Part shown: positions 1 to 8,402 of the stretch, piece after piece
Numbering within the stretch: position 1 is the stretch's first letter
Layout of the letters: every line of letters begins with the position of its first letter
DNA from: Brevibacillus centrosporus
GTDB lineage: Bacteria > Bacillota > Bacilli > Brevibacillales > Brevibacillaceae
Direction of reading: 5' to 3'
Assembly (NCBI RefSeq): GCF_003710815.1
Contig: NZ_RHHP01000005.1
Coordinates: 1-64,000, forward strand
Length of the DNA: 64,000 nucleotides
Translations under genes and position numbers: made by a program
The notes under the pieces: model-generated
Told to the model about the DNA's origin: nothing
The model's database searches: none
The model's input: the letters and a program-made list of their open reading frames with translations, nothing else

Positions 1-60
1 ACTCTATAGGGTACATTTTACTTCCATGTTGAAGGTGCTGCCCCTTTTTTTACATGCTTT

Positions 61-1089
61 CTAATGCCCGACGTACCGGGCGTACAGAGAGCGTGCAATG
101 GTAACGTCATCAGTTCCTTGTACGAGCACGCGTCCATCTTGGAAAAAAACGAGAGTGTAATCATCCGTGCGAAAACGGAGCAAGAAGCGATTGTGTTCGA
201 TCCCCCCCAAAGGCGCATATCGCTTGGCGAGCAGGGTCAGATCGACAGACACAGGGTAGCTTGGGCGGATCTGCACGGTGTCGCGACCGCAGAGTGTAGC
301 AAACTCTTCCGTTGTATCCTTCAACGTTAATGATTCAAACTCTTTTTTGACGCAGGCAGGGCATTCTGGATTTTGCCCTGAGGAAATAGGGAGCTGGTCA
401 TGGTCATTTTGCCAAATATCGAATTGCTCCAGATGTGGGTTGAGATGCTCCAGATCCCCAATTAAAAGCTTCATTGCCTCTGTCGCCTGATAAGAAGCGA
501 TGATGGAGACGAGGGGACCGAGTACGCCGACCGTGTCGCAGGTTTCCCCCCTTCCTGCCGGTGCATGGGGGAACAGACAGCGAAAACATGGAGTGATGCC
601 CGGGCGAATGACTGCAAACATGCCGCGAGAGCTTACAGCACCTCCATACACCCACGGCTTTCCATATTTGATCGCGACATCGTTGATCAGGTAGCGTACT
701 TGAAAATTATCGGATCCATCTAGGATGACATCAGCATCTGAAAGCAGGCTTTCGGCATTTCCCGCATGCAGGTCGGCTATGATGCCCTCAATGCTCACGA
801 TGGAATTGATCGTCCGCAGCTTATCGGCAGCAGCAATCGCTTTTGGGGTATGTTGATTTGCATCTGCTTCATCGTAGAGCATCTGTCTCTGCAGATTGCT
901 TGGCTCCACGAAATCGCGGTCGATCATCCGGACGTGCCCGACACCTGCGCGAACGAGATGGTTGGCAAGTACTGTACCTAAAGCCCCCATCCCGACAATG
1001 ACAGCTTTTTTATTCGCCAGTTTCTCTTGCCCTTGTGGTCCAATAGGGGAAAATAACAGTTGCCTAGAGTAGCGCGTGCTGGAATCCAT
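61..1089 (-). CDS. HesA/MoeB/ThiF-family E1-like adenylyltransferase
   Basis: This 342-residue protein is an E1-like enzyme expected to adenylate the C-terminal Gly-Gly of a ubiquitin-like sulfur carrier such as MoaD or ThiS. The nucleotide loop GMGALG is at residues 33-38, followed by the DRDFVEPSNLQRQ core. Two CxxC pairs (C168/C171 and C243/C246) form the usual structural zinc site, and C184 in GETCDTVG is the likely catalytic cysteine. The last ~90 residues are an extension without a rhodanese signature. I chose the ATG at 1089 because GGAAAGGAG lies just upstream; an ATG at 1116 in frame has no such site. It is the last gene of the tup operon, so the MoaD homologue at 6756-7031 is its most likely partner. 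Assignment to MoeB rather than ThiF rests on context only. Confidence 0.88.
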   Translation of the reverse strand: MDSSTRYSRQLLFSPIGPQGQEKLANKKAVIVGMGALGTVLANHLVRAGVGHVRMIDRDFVEPSNLQRQMLYDEADANQHTPKAIAAADKLRTINSIVSIEGIIADLHAGNAESLLSDADVILDGSDNFQVRYLINDVAIKYGKPWVYGGAVSSRGMFAVIRPGITPCFRCLFPHAPAGRGETCDTVGVLGPLVSIIASYQATEAMKLLIGDLEHLNPHLEQFDIWQNDHDQLPISSGQNPECPACVKKEFESLTLKDTTEEFATLCGRDTVQIRPSYPVSVDLTLLAKRYAPLGGIEHNRFLLRFRTDDYTLVFFQDGRVLVQGTDDVTIARSLYARYVGH

Positions 1090-1109
1090 AGCTGACTCCT
1101 TTCCGTCGA

Positions 1110-1850
1110 TCAGCAAATCATTCGTCCTGATACAAAATCCTGCAGTTCTGCACTTGCAGGGTGGTGGAAGAAGGTATGGGTGTCAGCCAACTCGACGAGT
1201 CTCCCCTTGTGCAAAAACAGGCATGCATCTGCGAGTCTTTTTGCCTGGGGAAGGTTGTGTGTGATCATGAGGATCGTCATGTGCTGCTGATGATTAACCT
1301 GCTGAATCACGCGCTCAAAAATGGAAATATTGTACGGGTCGAGACTCGCGGTCGGTTCATCGAGCAGCAGGAGCTCAGGCTCACAGGCGAGTGCGCGTGC
1401 CAAAGCGATTCGCTGTGCTTCTCCACCGGATAGGGTCTGGGCTCGCTGTCTCGCGAGGGGTGACAGCTCCACCAGCCCCAGGGCATGCTCTACTCTTTTT
1501 TGGACAGTAGACTTATCTAGGTTCCGATACCGCAGTCCTAATGCTACGTTGTCAAAAACGGTCGCCTGAAACATGGAGGGTCTTTGTGCGACGAAAGCCA
1601 TTTTGCGCTGGATCGGCACCCCCTTGCGATAGGTGAGGGAAGGCAGCTCCACATCCGTTCCGAAAAGCTGCATGCTCCCGCGAGTTGGCTTCTCCAACAG
1701 ATTCATGACGCGCAATAACGTGCTTTTCCCCGCACCGCTCGGACCGACGATACCGTAAATTCGACCGCGTTCAAAAATAGCCTGCTCGACCTGCAAAACG
1801 GTTCTTCCTTCGTAAGAGACTTCGAGATCTTTGAGCTTCAATCGGTTCAT
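1110..1850 (-). CDS. tupC: tungstate ABC transporter ATP-binding protein
   Basis: The 246-residue ATPase would energise tungstate import with the permease and lipoprotein encoded just upstream. Walker A GPSGAGKS is at residues 36-43, the ABC signature LSGGE at 140-144 and Walker B LLLLDE at 160-165, so all ATPase motifs are intact. Its start follows the permease stop by four bases and the ribosome site GGCGGAGATG overlaps the end of that gene, which suggests translational coupling. There is no C-terminal TOBE domain, as is usual for TupC and unlike ModC. Specificity for tungstate over molybdate is inferred from the TupA-type binding protein and the adjacent tungsten-type oxidoreductase. Confidence 0.9.
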   Translation of the reverse strand: MNRLKLKDLEVSYEGRTVLQVEQAIFERGRIYGIVGPSGAGKSTLLRVMNLLEKPTRGSMQLFGTDVELPSLTYRKGVPIQRKMAFVAQRPSMFQATVFDNVALGLRYRNLDKSTVQKRVEHALGLVELSPLARQRAQTLSGGEAQRIALARALACEPELLLLDEPTASLDPYNISIFERVIQQVNHQQHMTILMITHNLPQAKRLADACLFLHKGRLVELADTHTFFHHPASAELQDFVSGRMIC

Positions 1851-1854
1851 CTAT

Positions 1855-2517
1855 TCATCTCCGCCTGGATTTCATTTGATTCATCATGCCAACCATCAGA
1901 AAGCTGTTGAACAAGAAGCTGATTGCCAAAAGGACGAGCCCCAATTGCAGGCCTGCTGTGAAATTCCCTGTTCGCGTCTCCAGAATAATGGCCGTTGTCA
2001 TCACGCGTGTGTGGTGCTCAATGTTCCCTCCAACCAGCATGACTGCACCGACCTCGGAAATCGCTCTGCCAAAAGCAGCGGCAACTCCTGACCAAATCCC
2101 CCCGCGCGCCTCGCGAATAATGGTCAGCATCATCTGCAGGGGAGTAGCTCCCAGGCTTTTCGCTGTTTCCCAATAGGTGCGTTCCTTTCCGTGCACAGCT
2201 GCCATGGTTAAGCCGGCCAGAATTGGTGTTACAAGTACGACCTGGGCGATGATCATGGCTTCGGCACTAAATAAAAGGTCGAGCGAACCGAGTGGACCGT
2301 ACCGGGAGAGGAGGAGGTAAACGATCACACCGACCAAAACGGGAGGCAGTCCCATGCAGGTATAGATCAGGGCGATGATCAGTCGCTTTCCTGGGAAGGA
2401 GTACAGCCCTAGAAAAGCGCCAAAAGGTATTCCCATGAGCATCCCAAGCAGAACAGAAGAAGTCGTTACCTTCAGGGAGAGCGAGATGACCTCCCAGACA
2501 TCCTGTGTGAGCATCAT
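1855..2517 (-). CDS. tupB: tungstate ABC transporter permease
   Basis: A 220-residue inner-membrane permease with about five hydrophobic segments. The cytoplasmic coupling loop contains the EAA-like stretch ETAKSLGATPLQMML (around residues 137-151), where the ATPase docks. Length and layout match single-polypeptide permeases of the Tup/Wtp/Mod group. The ribosome site GGAGA lies 9-13 bases before the ATG. It sits 12 bases downstream of the binding-protein gene and four bases upstream of the ATPase gene, forming a compact three-gene importer. Confidence 0.9.
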   Translation of the reverse strand: MMLTQDVWEVISLSLKVTTSSVLLGMLMGIPFGAFLGLYSFPGKRLIIALIYTCMGLPPVLVGVIVYLLLSRYGPLGSLDLLFSAEAMIIAQVVLVTPILAGLTMAAVHGKERTYWETAKSLGATPLQMMLTIIREARGGIWSGVAAAFGRAISEVGAVMLVGGNIEHHTRVMTTAIILETRTGNFTAGLQLGLVLLAISFLFNSFLMVGMMNQMKSRRR

Positions 2518-2529
2518 GAAAAGAGTCTC

Positions 2530-3393
2530 CTAGCGTTTCTTGGCATCAGGCACGAACAGTCCTTTTCCGTAGTCCTTTTGCCCAAATTCTCCAATCAGCT
2601 TTTGGCCTTCAGCCCCTGTGAAAAATTCGATAAGCTTCATGCCTTCTTCTTGCTTGGCAGAAGACTTGACCTGAATGATCCCGTATGGATTCAAAAGCGA
2701 TTTGTCACCCTGCATGACCACATCGAGATTGAGCTTTCGAGAGAGAAAGGTAGCCTCGTCCGTCAGGGTATAGGCTTTTTTCTCATCCGTCATTTGCAGC
2801 GTCTCGCCCATTCCCTGACCTGACGAGAGATACCAGCTGTCTTCTGGCTTGATCTTGGCTTCTGTCCAAATGCCTTTTTCTTTTTTATCTGTACCCGAGT
2901 CATCCCCTCGCGAGATAAAGGTTGCTTTTTTCTCGGCGATTTTGCCAAACGCTTCTTTGGCTGTTTTCGCTTGTTTGACTCCGGCAGGATCGTCTGCTGG
3001 ACCTACGATGTAGAACTGGTTGTACATGACATCAAAAGCGTTGACGCCAAATCCTTTTGCGACAAATTCATCCTCGGACTTGCGAGCGTGAACGAGCAAA
3101 ACATCCGCGTTTCCGTCTTCCCCAAGCTTGATGGCTTGTCCAGTTCCGACAGCGACTACCTTTACTTTGATGCCAGATTGTTGCTCAAAGATTGGCAGCA
3201 GGTAGTCGAGTAAGCCGGAATCCTGGGTGCTCGTTGTAGTAGCCAGGGTAATTTCCTTGACTTCCTGCGTTTCAGGAGCGGGAGCCGCAGCAGGAGACGT
3301 TGCCGGAGCAGAGCTAGATTGAGAACAGGCAGCAAGCAACAGGATCAGCGAAAATAACAAAAAGACTTTGGCAAAACGCAGATTCTTCATCAT
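2530..3393 (-). CDS. tupA: tungstate-binding lipoprotein
   Basis: The 287-residue substrate-binding protein starts with a lipoprotein signal peptide. A hydrophobic run ends in the lipobox LLAAC, with Cys23 as the lipid attachment site. A low-complexity Ala/Pro linker follows, then the mature domain opens with LATTTSTQDSGLLDYLLP, the TTTSTxDSGLL signature characteristic of TupA proteins. VGTGQAIKLGEDGNADVLL follows and forms part of the oxyanion site. I prefer the ATG at 3393, which has AGGAG five bases upstream, over the in-frame GTG at 3399. It captures tungstate outside the membrane for the permease encoded next. Molybdate binding cannot be excluded from sequence alone. Confidence 0.92.
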   Translation of the reverse strand: MMKNLRFAKVFLLFSLILLLAACSQSSSAPATSPAAAPAPETQEVKEITLATTTSTQDSGLLDYLLPIFEQQSGIKVKVVAVGTGQAIKLGEDGNADVLLVHARKSEDEFVAKGFGVNAFDVMYNQFYIVGPADDPAGVKQAKTAKEAFGKIAEKKATFISRGDDSGTDKKEKGIWTEAKIKPEDSWYLSSGQGMGETLQMTDEKKAYTLTDEATFLSRKLNLDVVMQGDKSLLNPYGIIQVKSSAKQEEGMKLIEFFTGAEGQKLIGEFGQKDYGKGLFVPDAKKR

Positions 3394-3423
3394 GATCACT
3401 CCTAATCAAATTGATGGGATTCG

Positions 3424-4353
3424 TCAATACATTCTGTCTATTTCCTTGCCAGTTTGAGAGACGTTGTAGCCGCCTTGAGCAACGACTTCCTGCTTGAATG
3501 AAGGGTCGCGCAGGAGGGAGAGAAGCTCGCGAAAGCGTTCTTGCTTGACGAAGCGCTCAGGAATTACGAGGTCGTAGCGCTCTTCCTGGATCGGAAAAAA
3601 GTCTAGTCCCATTCCGCGGGCCACACTTTCTATGCCCAATGCTACATCTGCCGTACCTTGCAAGACGGCTGAGGCGGTAGCGTAATGCGTCGTCAGCTCG
3701 ACATCGTAGCCAGGAATGGCTTGTGCGGATACTTTCTTCTGCTGCATGCTGAAATCGAGAAGTACCCGAGTCCCGGATCCGCGCTGGCGATTGACGATGC
3801 GATGTTTTCCGCTGAACAATTCCTCCCAGCTGGTGATCATTCGCGGGTTGCCTTTTGGCACGACGAAGCCTTGCCAGCGGCTGACCAGATTGACGACAGT
3901 GACTCCTTCGTTCGGGAGTAGGCAGCGGATGTAAGGCAGGTTGTACTCGCCTGTCATTCGATCGAGAAGATGGGTGCCAGCCATTTCTACGCGCCCTTTG
4001 TAGAGCTCGATCAGCCCGTCCAAGCTTCCAGAAAAGGCAGGTAGCAGCGTAATTCCGCGCTCTGCCAGCTTCCTCGTCAAGAGGTCGATGGTGAGGTCAT
4101 GGCTCCCTGCAAAAATGATTTCGTAGGGCTGGGATGTCTGTCTCTGGGGAGAAGAAAAGCCGTTGGAGGAAAGCTGCTCGTCCCGCGCCTTGCTCTTGTG
4201 CATGAAGGAGTCGAGATCCGTGCGTAAAATGCGCAGTGTACGCCCGATTTTGGAGGCTGGCAATTCTTTGCGTTTGATCAACTCATAGACGGTATACCGG
4301 GTAAGCTTTAGCTCCGCAGCAACCTCGTCTGGAGTCAGGTAATCGCTTTCCAA
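3424..4353 (-). CDS. MerR/excisionase-type HTH regulator with PBP-like ligand domain
   Basis: This 309-residue protein has an N-terminal helix-turn-helix of the excisionase type (residues about 5-50, LTPDEVAAELKLTRYTVYEL). A periplasmic-binding-protein-like domain follows from about residue 75 to the end. The second domain is clearly homologous to the C-terminal domain of the MoeA fusion at 8403-10322: both contain GSHDL, INRQRGxGTR, EERYDL and a closing GGY. It is the first gene of the tup operon, 30 bases before tupA, so it probably senses tungstate, molybdate or the pterin cofactor and controls uptake. The start is TTG with GAGGGTGA upstream. The ligand and the direction of control are unknown. 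Confidence 0.82.
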   Translation of the reverse strand: MESDYLTPDEVAAELKLTRYTVYELIKRKELPASKIGRTLRILRTDLDSFMHKSKARDEQLSSNGFSSPQRQTSQPYEIIFAGSHDLTIDLLTRKLAERGITLLPAFSGSLDGLIELYKGRVEMAGTHLLDRMTGEYNLPYIRCLLPNEGVTVVNLVSRWQGFVVPKGNPRMITSWEELFSGKHRIVNRQRGSGTRVLLDFSMQQKKVSAQAIPGYDVELTTHYATASAVLQGTADVALGIESVARGMGLDFFPIQEERYDLVIPERFVKQERFRELLSLLRDPSFKQEVVAQGGYNVSQTGKEIDRMY

Positions 4354-4592
4354 AGTGTCACCCTCTTTTTCAGTTTGGTTGAATTGGTTCTAGTTAGTTT
4401 TAGTTTGTTTTACATGTTTTGGTCTATAAATAACATACTTTACCAGCAGGTGGATAGGCAAGAAAATAATCAAAAAATTAGCAATTTCACTGGATTTTCG
4501 TGGTATTCAGGAAGGATTACCCATATAATAGTCGTAATAGTAGGTATATTTTGTGAGTTCAATGTGAATGAAGATTGGGGAGGGAAAGAGCG
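4354..4592. promoter_or_regulatory. divergent AT-rich control region between the tup regulator and the oxidoreductase
   Basis: This 239-base interval separates the two divergent metal-cofactor transcription units. It is clearly richer in A and T than its neighbours. Between about 4370 and 4420 it contains repeated AGTTTG and TAGTT words. A TATAAT hexamer at 4524-4529 could be the -10 box for the oxidoreductase gene, although no good -35 box stands 17 bases upstream. The neighbouring HTH regulator is the obvious candidate to bind here; that is inference. Confidence 0.45.
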
Positions 4593-6401
4593 ATGGCTTT
4601 GGGGGGATTCAAAAACCGTGAATTGCTGGTCGATCTCACTTCAGGTGCGGTTGATTATCGTCCGATTAACGAAGGCCTGGCGAGGACATACATCGGTGGC
4701 CGCGGATTGGGAGTCAAGTACGTCTATGACAACGGGGCGCAGGTAGAGCCATTTTCGGAAGACAACATACTGTGTATGATGACAGGGCCGGTGACAGGCT
4801 CCCGTTCATCGATGAGTGGGCGTCTCTGTATGGTCACCAAATCTCCCTTGACGGGTACCGTTACGGACTCGCATATGGGCGGATGGTCTGCGGCGCGCCT
4901 GAAATGGTCCGGTATTGACAACGTGATCTTCAAGGGTGCGAGTGACAAGCCTGTCTATTTGTATATCGAGAATGGCCAAGGCGAGCTGCGAGATGCCAGC
5001 GAGCTGTGGGGAAAAGGAACTCGTGCGACGGTAGCAGCTATGCAAGAGCGATATGGGAAAGAAGACTTGAGTGTCATCTGTATCGGACAAGCGGGAGAGA
5101 ATCTCGTTCGCTATGCGGGTTTTATGAACGAGAATGACCGTGCAGCTGGTCGGGGAGGTACAGGTGCAGTCGCAGGGTCCAAAAAGCTCAAGGCGATTGT
5201 CATCAAGGCTGCCCAAAAAGGCAATATGCCACAGCCTGCTCAAGATGAGGAGTACAAAAAGGCCAATCAAAAGGCGCTCAAGGCCATCATGGAGGGCGGC
5301 TTGACAGCACCGAAAAAGGGTGGGCTCTCCGTCTACGGTACCAACGTACTGACCAGCATCATTAATGAAGTAGGCGCTCTTCCTACCATGAACTCCAAAT
5401 ATACGCATTGGGACGGAGCTGAAGGGCATAGCGGAGAAACTGTGAATGCCACGTTGCTGGTAGCAGATAACACCTGCCATGCTTGTCCAGTGGCATGCAA
5501 GAAGGAAGTTGAAGTGAGAGAAGGCAAGTACAAGACGCGCGTAGAGAGCTTTGAATACGAGTCAGGCTGGGCGCTCGGTGCCAATTGCGGCGTGAGTGAT
5601 GCTGCACCGATCTCGTTCCTGATCAATCTGTGCAACGAATACGGCATGGACACGATTGAGCTCGGCAACACCTTGTCCTGTATGATGGAAGCCTACGAAA
5701 GAGGCTTGACAGAGGAAAAGGTCGACTGGGGCGATGCTGACCGCATGATCGAGCTGACGGAGATGATGGTTTTCCGTAAAGGCGTGGGAGATATCCTGGC
5801 AGAGGGAACAGCTCGTGCAGCCAAAGCATTTGGCGATGAAAATCTGGCGATGTGCGTCAAAGGGCAAGCGATTCCTGCGTACGACCCGCGTGGTATCCAA
5901 GGTATCGGTCTCGGATATGCGACCAGCAACCGTGGTGCTTGTCACTTGCGCGGTTATACCGTAGCGAGCGAGATCGCAGGAATCCCGGTACCGACTGATC
6001 GCCTAGTACCAGAAGGAAAGGGCGAGCTGCTCAAAATATTCCAGGATCTCTTGGCTTTCTCGGATTCCATGAATATTTGCAAGTTCTCGTCGTTCTCGGA
6101 AAACGCGGAGAATTACGCAGAGCAGTATTCGACGATGACAGGCGTTACAGTAACCGCAGATGACGTTATGAAAATTGGCGAGCGCATCTACAATCTGGAG
6201 CGTCATTACAACAATCTGGCGGGCTTTGACAAACGCGAGGATGACTATTTGCCAAAACGCTTTATGCAAGAGCCTGCAAGCGGCAACAGTGCGGGGCACG
6301 TTAGCCAGCTTGAAGTCATGCTGAACGACTACTATCAGCTGCGCGGCTGGGTAGATGGTGTCGTTCCAGAGGAAAAACTCAAAGAACTCAACATCGTATA
6401 A
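4593..6401 (+). CDS. tungsten-containing aldehyde:ferredoxin oxidoreductase
   Basis: The 602-residue enzyme belongs to the AOR family, which oxidises aldehydes to carboxylic acids (or the reverse) with a tungsten bis-pterin centre, passing electrons to ferredoxin. The N-terminal domain carries GGRGLGVKY. The [4Fe-4S] ligands are C295, C298 and C302 in CHACPVAC plus a distant C496 in MNICKF, matching the spacing in archaeal AOR. I chose the ATG at 4593 because GGGGAGGG lies eight bases before it; an in-frame TTG at 4575 overlaps that ribosome site. The gene stands alone between two opposed units and ends at a strong hairpin. The tup importer and two moeA genes around it fit a tungsten cofactor. 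The aldehyde substrate cannot be read from sequence. Confidence 0.93.
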   Translation: MALGGFKNRELLVDLTSGAVDYRPINEGLARTYIGGRGLGVKYVYDNGAQVEPFSEDNILCMMTGPVTGSRSSMSGRLCMVTKSPLTGTVTDSHMGGWSAARLKWSGIDNVIFKGASDKPVYLYIENGQGELRDASELWGKGTRATVAAMQERYGKEDLSVICIGQAGENLVRYAGFMNENDRAAGRGGTGAVAGSKKLKAIVIKAAQKGNMPQPAQDEEYKKANQKALKAIMEGGLTAPKKGGLSVYGTNVLTSIINEVGALPTMNSKYTHWDGAEGHSGETVNATLLVADNTCHACPVACKKEVEVREGKYKTRVESFEYESGWALGANCGVSDAAPISFLINLCNEYGMDTIELGNTLSCMMEAYERGLTEEKVDWGDADRMIELTEMMVFRKGVGDILAEGTARAAKAFGDENLAMCVKGQAIPAYDPRGIQGIGLGYATSNRGACHLRGYTVASEIAGIPVPTDRLVPEGKGELLKIFQDLLAFSDSMNICKFSSFSENAENYAEQYSTMTGVTVTADDVMKIGERIYNLERHYNNLAGFDKREDDYLPKRFMQEPASGNSAGHVSQLEVMLNDYYQLRGWVDGVVPEEKLKELNIV

Positions 6402-6420
6402 ACTTGCCTATCGTGGCAAA

Positions 6421-6459
6421 GCAAAAAGGTGGAAACCTGCTTTCCACCTTTTTGCACTC
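6421..6459. terminator. bidirectional intrinsic terminator
   Basis: A perfect 15-base-pair stem (GCAAAAAGGTGGAAA with its complement at 6441-6455) has A- and T-rich flanks. It lies between the convergent oxidoreductase and 90-residue protein genes, so it can stop transcription from both sides. Confidence 0.9.
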
Positions 6460-6481
6460 TTTTTAATCAAGGATCGAGAAG

Positions 6482-6754
6482 CTAGCCTCCGACCCTCATG
6501 ACCTTGAGGCGAAATTGAGCCATGAGCCTATCAAAGCTTTCCCGTTCAAGTGCTGTAATGCGGATAAAGACGGCGTTTACATGAAAGCGGGACGTAATCC
6601 TCACTCGCTCTTCGCGCAAAACCTCTGCTTGCCACTGATCGCCCACAACCTGGATTGGCAAGCTTTCCGATTTTGCTTCGCCCCCGCACTCGGTCAAATA
6701 GGTAACGAGCGCGGACACGGGAATCCCGCGCAGCTCCATAACTTTCTCGATCAT
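6482..6754 (-). CDS. small protein linked to MoaD (unknown function)
   Basis: A 90-residue acidic/basic mixed protein, MIEKVMELRGIP to the end, without signal peptide or membrane segment. The start at 6754 is one base after the moaD stop, and its ribosome site GGAGGA overlaps the moaD end, so the two should be made together. I do not recognise it firmly. A C-terminal domain known from MoaD-related proteins of similar size is a possible match, from memory only. Its position suggests a role in charging or using the sulfur carrier for the tungsten or molybdenum pterin. Confidence 0.65.
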   Translation of the reverse strand: MIEKVMELRGIPVSALVTYLTECGGEAKSESLPIQVVGDQWQAEVLREERVRITSRFHVNAVFIRITALERESFDRLMAQFRLKVMRVGG

Positions 6755-6755
6755 C

Positions 6756-7031
6756 TTATCCTCCTGCCACCGGCGGGAACAAAGCAAATTGATCATCTTC
6801 TAGCACGCGGGTTTGGAGTCCTTCTGCATGAATGACATTGCGCCCGTTTAGAAACACATGGACAAACGGTTTGAATGTTCGCTCCGGTGTAAAGATTTCT
6901 TCATCCAAAGCAGGATACATCTGAATCAAGGCTTCGAGAATATCAATGACTCGATTGCCACTGTCCACGGGAACTTCCACAGATTTGGCCTGACAGATCT
7001 CACGAAAATTGGCAAAGACTTTTACTTTCAT
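6756..7031 (-). CDS. moaD: MoaD/ThiS-family sulfur carrier
   Basis: The 91-residue beta-grasp protein begins MKVKVFANFREICQAKS and ends in Gly-Gly, the tail that is adenylated and converted to thiocarboxylate so sulfur can be passed to the pterin precursor. AAAGGAGAA lies upstream of the ATG. The partner MoaE subunit of molybdopterin synthase is not in this window, while an E1-like enzyme is at 61-1089. Archaeal-type MoaD proteins near AOR genes have the same length, so this may be a dedicated carrier for the tungsten enzyme. Confidence 0.87.
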   Translation of the reverse strand: MKVKVFANFREICQAKSVEVPVDSGNRVIDILEALIQMYPALDEEIFTPERTFKPFVHVFLNGRNVIHAEGLQTRVLEDDQFALFPPVAGG

Positions 7032-7110
7032 ATTTGAATATTCTCCTTTTTCTTTTTATTATACTGGATTTAACAAAGAAGCAAAATGAAGGAAATGGAT
7101 GGAGGCAATC

Positions 7111-8343
7111 ATGAAATTCTTCCATGTAAAGACAGTTGCAGAAACGTTAGAAGTGATTGCAGGCGAATTCAAACCAAATAGGCCTCCCATCGAGGTATCG
7201 TTGATCGATGCGTTGGATATGGTGCTGGCTGAAGACGTGTTTTCCGATGAGCAGGTTCCTCATTTTGCCCGTTCGACCGTAGATGGCTACGCGGTGCGTG
7301 CGCGCGATACGTACGGAGCTTCTGACTCGTTACCGGCTTTTCTCGATGTGACAGGAAAAATCGATATGGGGAAGTCGGCTGTGCAGCCTGTCAAGGAAGG
7401 ACAGGCACAGTCAATCCCGACAGGTGGGATGGTACCAGATGGGGCAGACAGTGTTGTCATGATCGAACATGTAGAAGAGGTAGATGATCTGCTCAATGTC
7501 TATCGTCAGGTGGCACCGGGCGAAAATGTAATTCGCGCGGGGGACGATGTGGAAAAGGGAGAACTGGTGATAGCAGCAGGACAGCGGCTTCGCCCGCAAG
7601 ACCTGGGAGTCCTTTCAGCGATTGGCAAGACAAGTATACGTGTGTATCCCCGGCCGATTGTCGCGATTTTATCGACGGGGGATGAAATCGTTCCGGCGGA
7701 TAAGAAGGTACTGTCGCCAGGAGAAATACGCGACATCAATAGCATTACAGTGGCTACGGCAGCACGTCAATGCGGGGCGCACGTCATTTACGGGGGGATC
7801 GTCCCGGATGACTATGAGTCGTTCGCCAAAAGAGCCAAAGACCTGTTTGACCAATCCGACCTGCTGCTCTTGTCGGGAGGAAGCTCTGTCGGGACTCGCG
7901 ATTATACGGAACAGGTCATGCAGTCTTTGGGAGATCCGGGCGTTCTGGTCCACGGTGTTTCGATTAAGCCAGGCAAGCCGACAATCATCGCGAAAGCAGG
8001 CGCAAAGCCCGTTGTGGGATTGCCTGGTCACCCGGCTTCTGCTTTGATTATTTTCCATCTGTTTGTGGCACCCCTGATCCAAAGGCTGCAGGGACAGAAG
8101 CCAGCCGCATACGTTTCGCGGATTTCGGCTAGAATTTCTCGCAACATTGCATCGGCGGTGGGACGCGCGGACTACATCCGTGTTAAGCTGGAGGAGAGAG
8201 AGGACGGGCTTTGGGCTGTACCTGTCTTCGGAAAATCAGGTTTGATCTCGACATTAGTGAAAAGCGATGGAATGGTGGAAATATCAGCAAACAAGGAAGG
8301 GATACTGGAAGGCGAAGCTGTGTACGTCCATTTATTTCAATAA
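7111..8343 (+). CDS. moeA: molybdopterin molybdenumtransferase MoeA
   Basis: The 410-residue MoeA inserts molybdate or tungstate into adenylylated molybdopterin. Visible family signatures are STVDGYAVRA in the first 60 residues, IPTGGMVPDGADSVVMIEHVE, ILSTGDEI, LLLSGGSSVGTRDY and KPGKPTI. The start at 7111 has GGAGG five bases before it; an alternative ATG at 7099 adds four residues. A second moeA-type gene follows 59 bases later. Organisms that use both Mo and W often keep two MoeA paralogues, so one may serve tungsten; which one cannot be told from sequence. Confidence 0.92.
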   Translation: MKFFHVKTVAETLEVIAGEFKPNRPPIEVSLIDALDMVLAEDVFSDEQVPHFARSTVDGYAVRARDTYGASDSLPAFLDVTGKIDMGKSAVQPVKEGQAQSIPTGGMVPDGADSVVMIEHVEEVDDLLNVYRQVAPGENVIRAGDDVEKGELVIAAGQRLRPQDLGVLSAIGKTSIRVYPRPIVAILSTGDEIVPADKKVLSPGEIRDINSITVATAARQCGAHVIYGGIVPDDYESFAKRAKDLFDQSDLLLLSGGSSVGTRDYTEQVMQSLGDPGVLVHGVSIKPGKPTIIAKAGAKPVVGLPGHPASALIIFHLFVAPLIQRLQGQKPAAYVSRISARISRNIASAVGRADYIRVKLEEREDGLWAVPVFGKSGLISTLVKSDGMVEISANKEGILEGEAVYVHLFQ

Positions 8344-8402
8344 ATTCGGAATTGAGATAGCAAGGAAAAAGATAAAGAAGAAGGAATGGCAGGAGGAGAA
8401 CG

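Noticed and set aside
4354..4592. A molybdenum-cofactor riboswitch upstream of the oxidoreductase
   Set aside because: The region is AT-rich and no stable multi-stem structure or known conserved motif was recognised.
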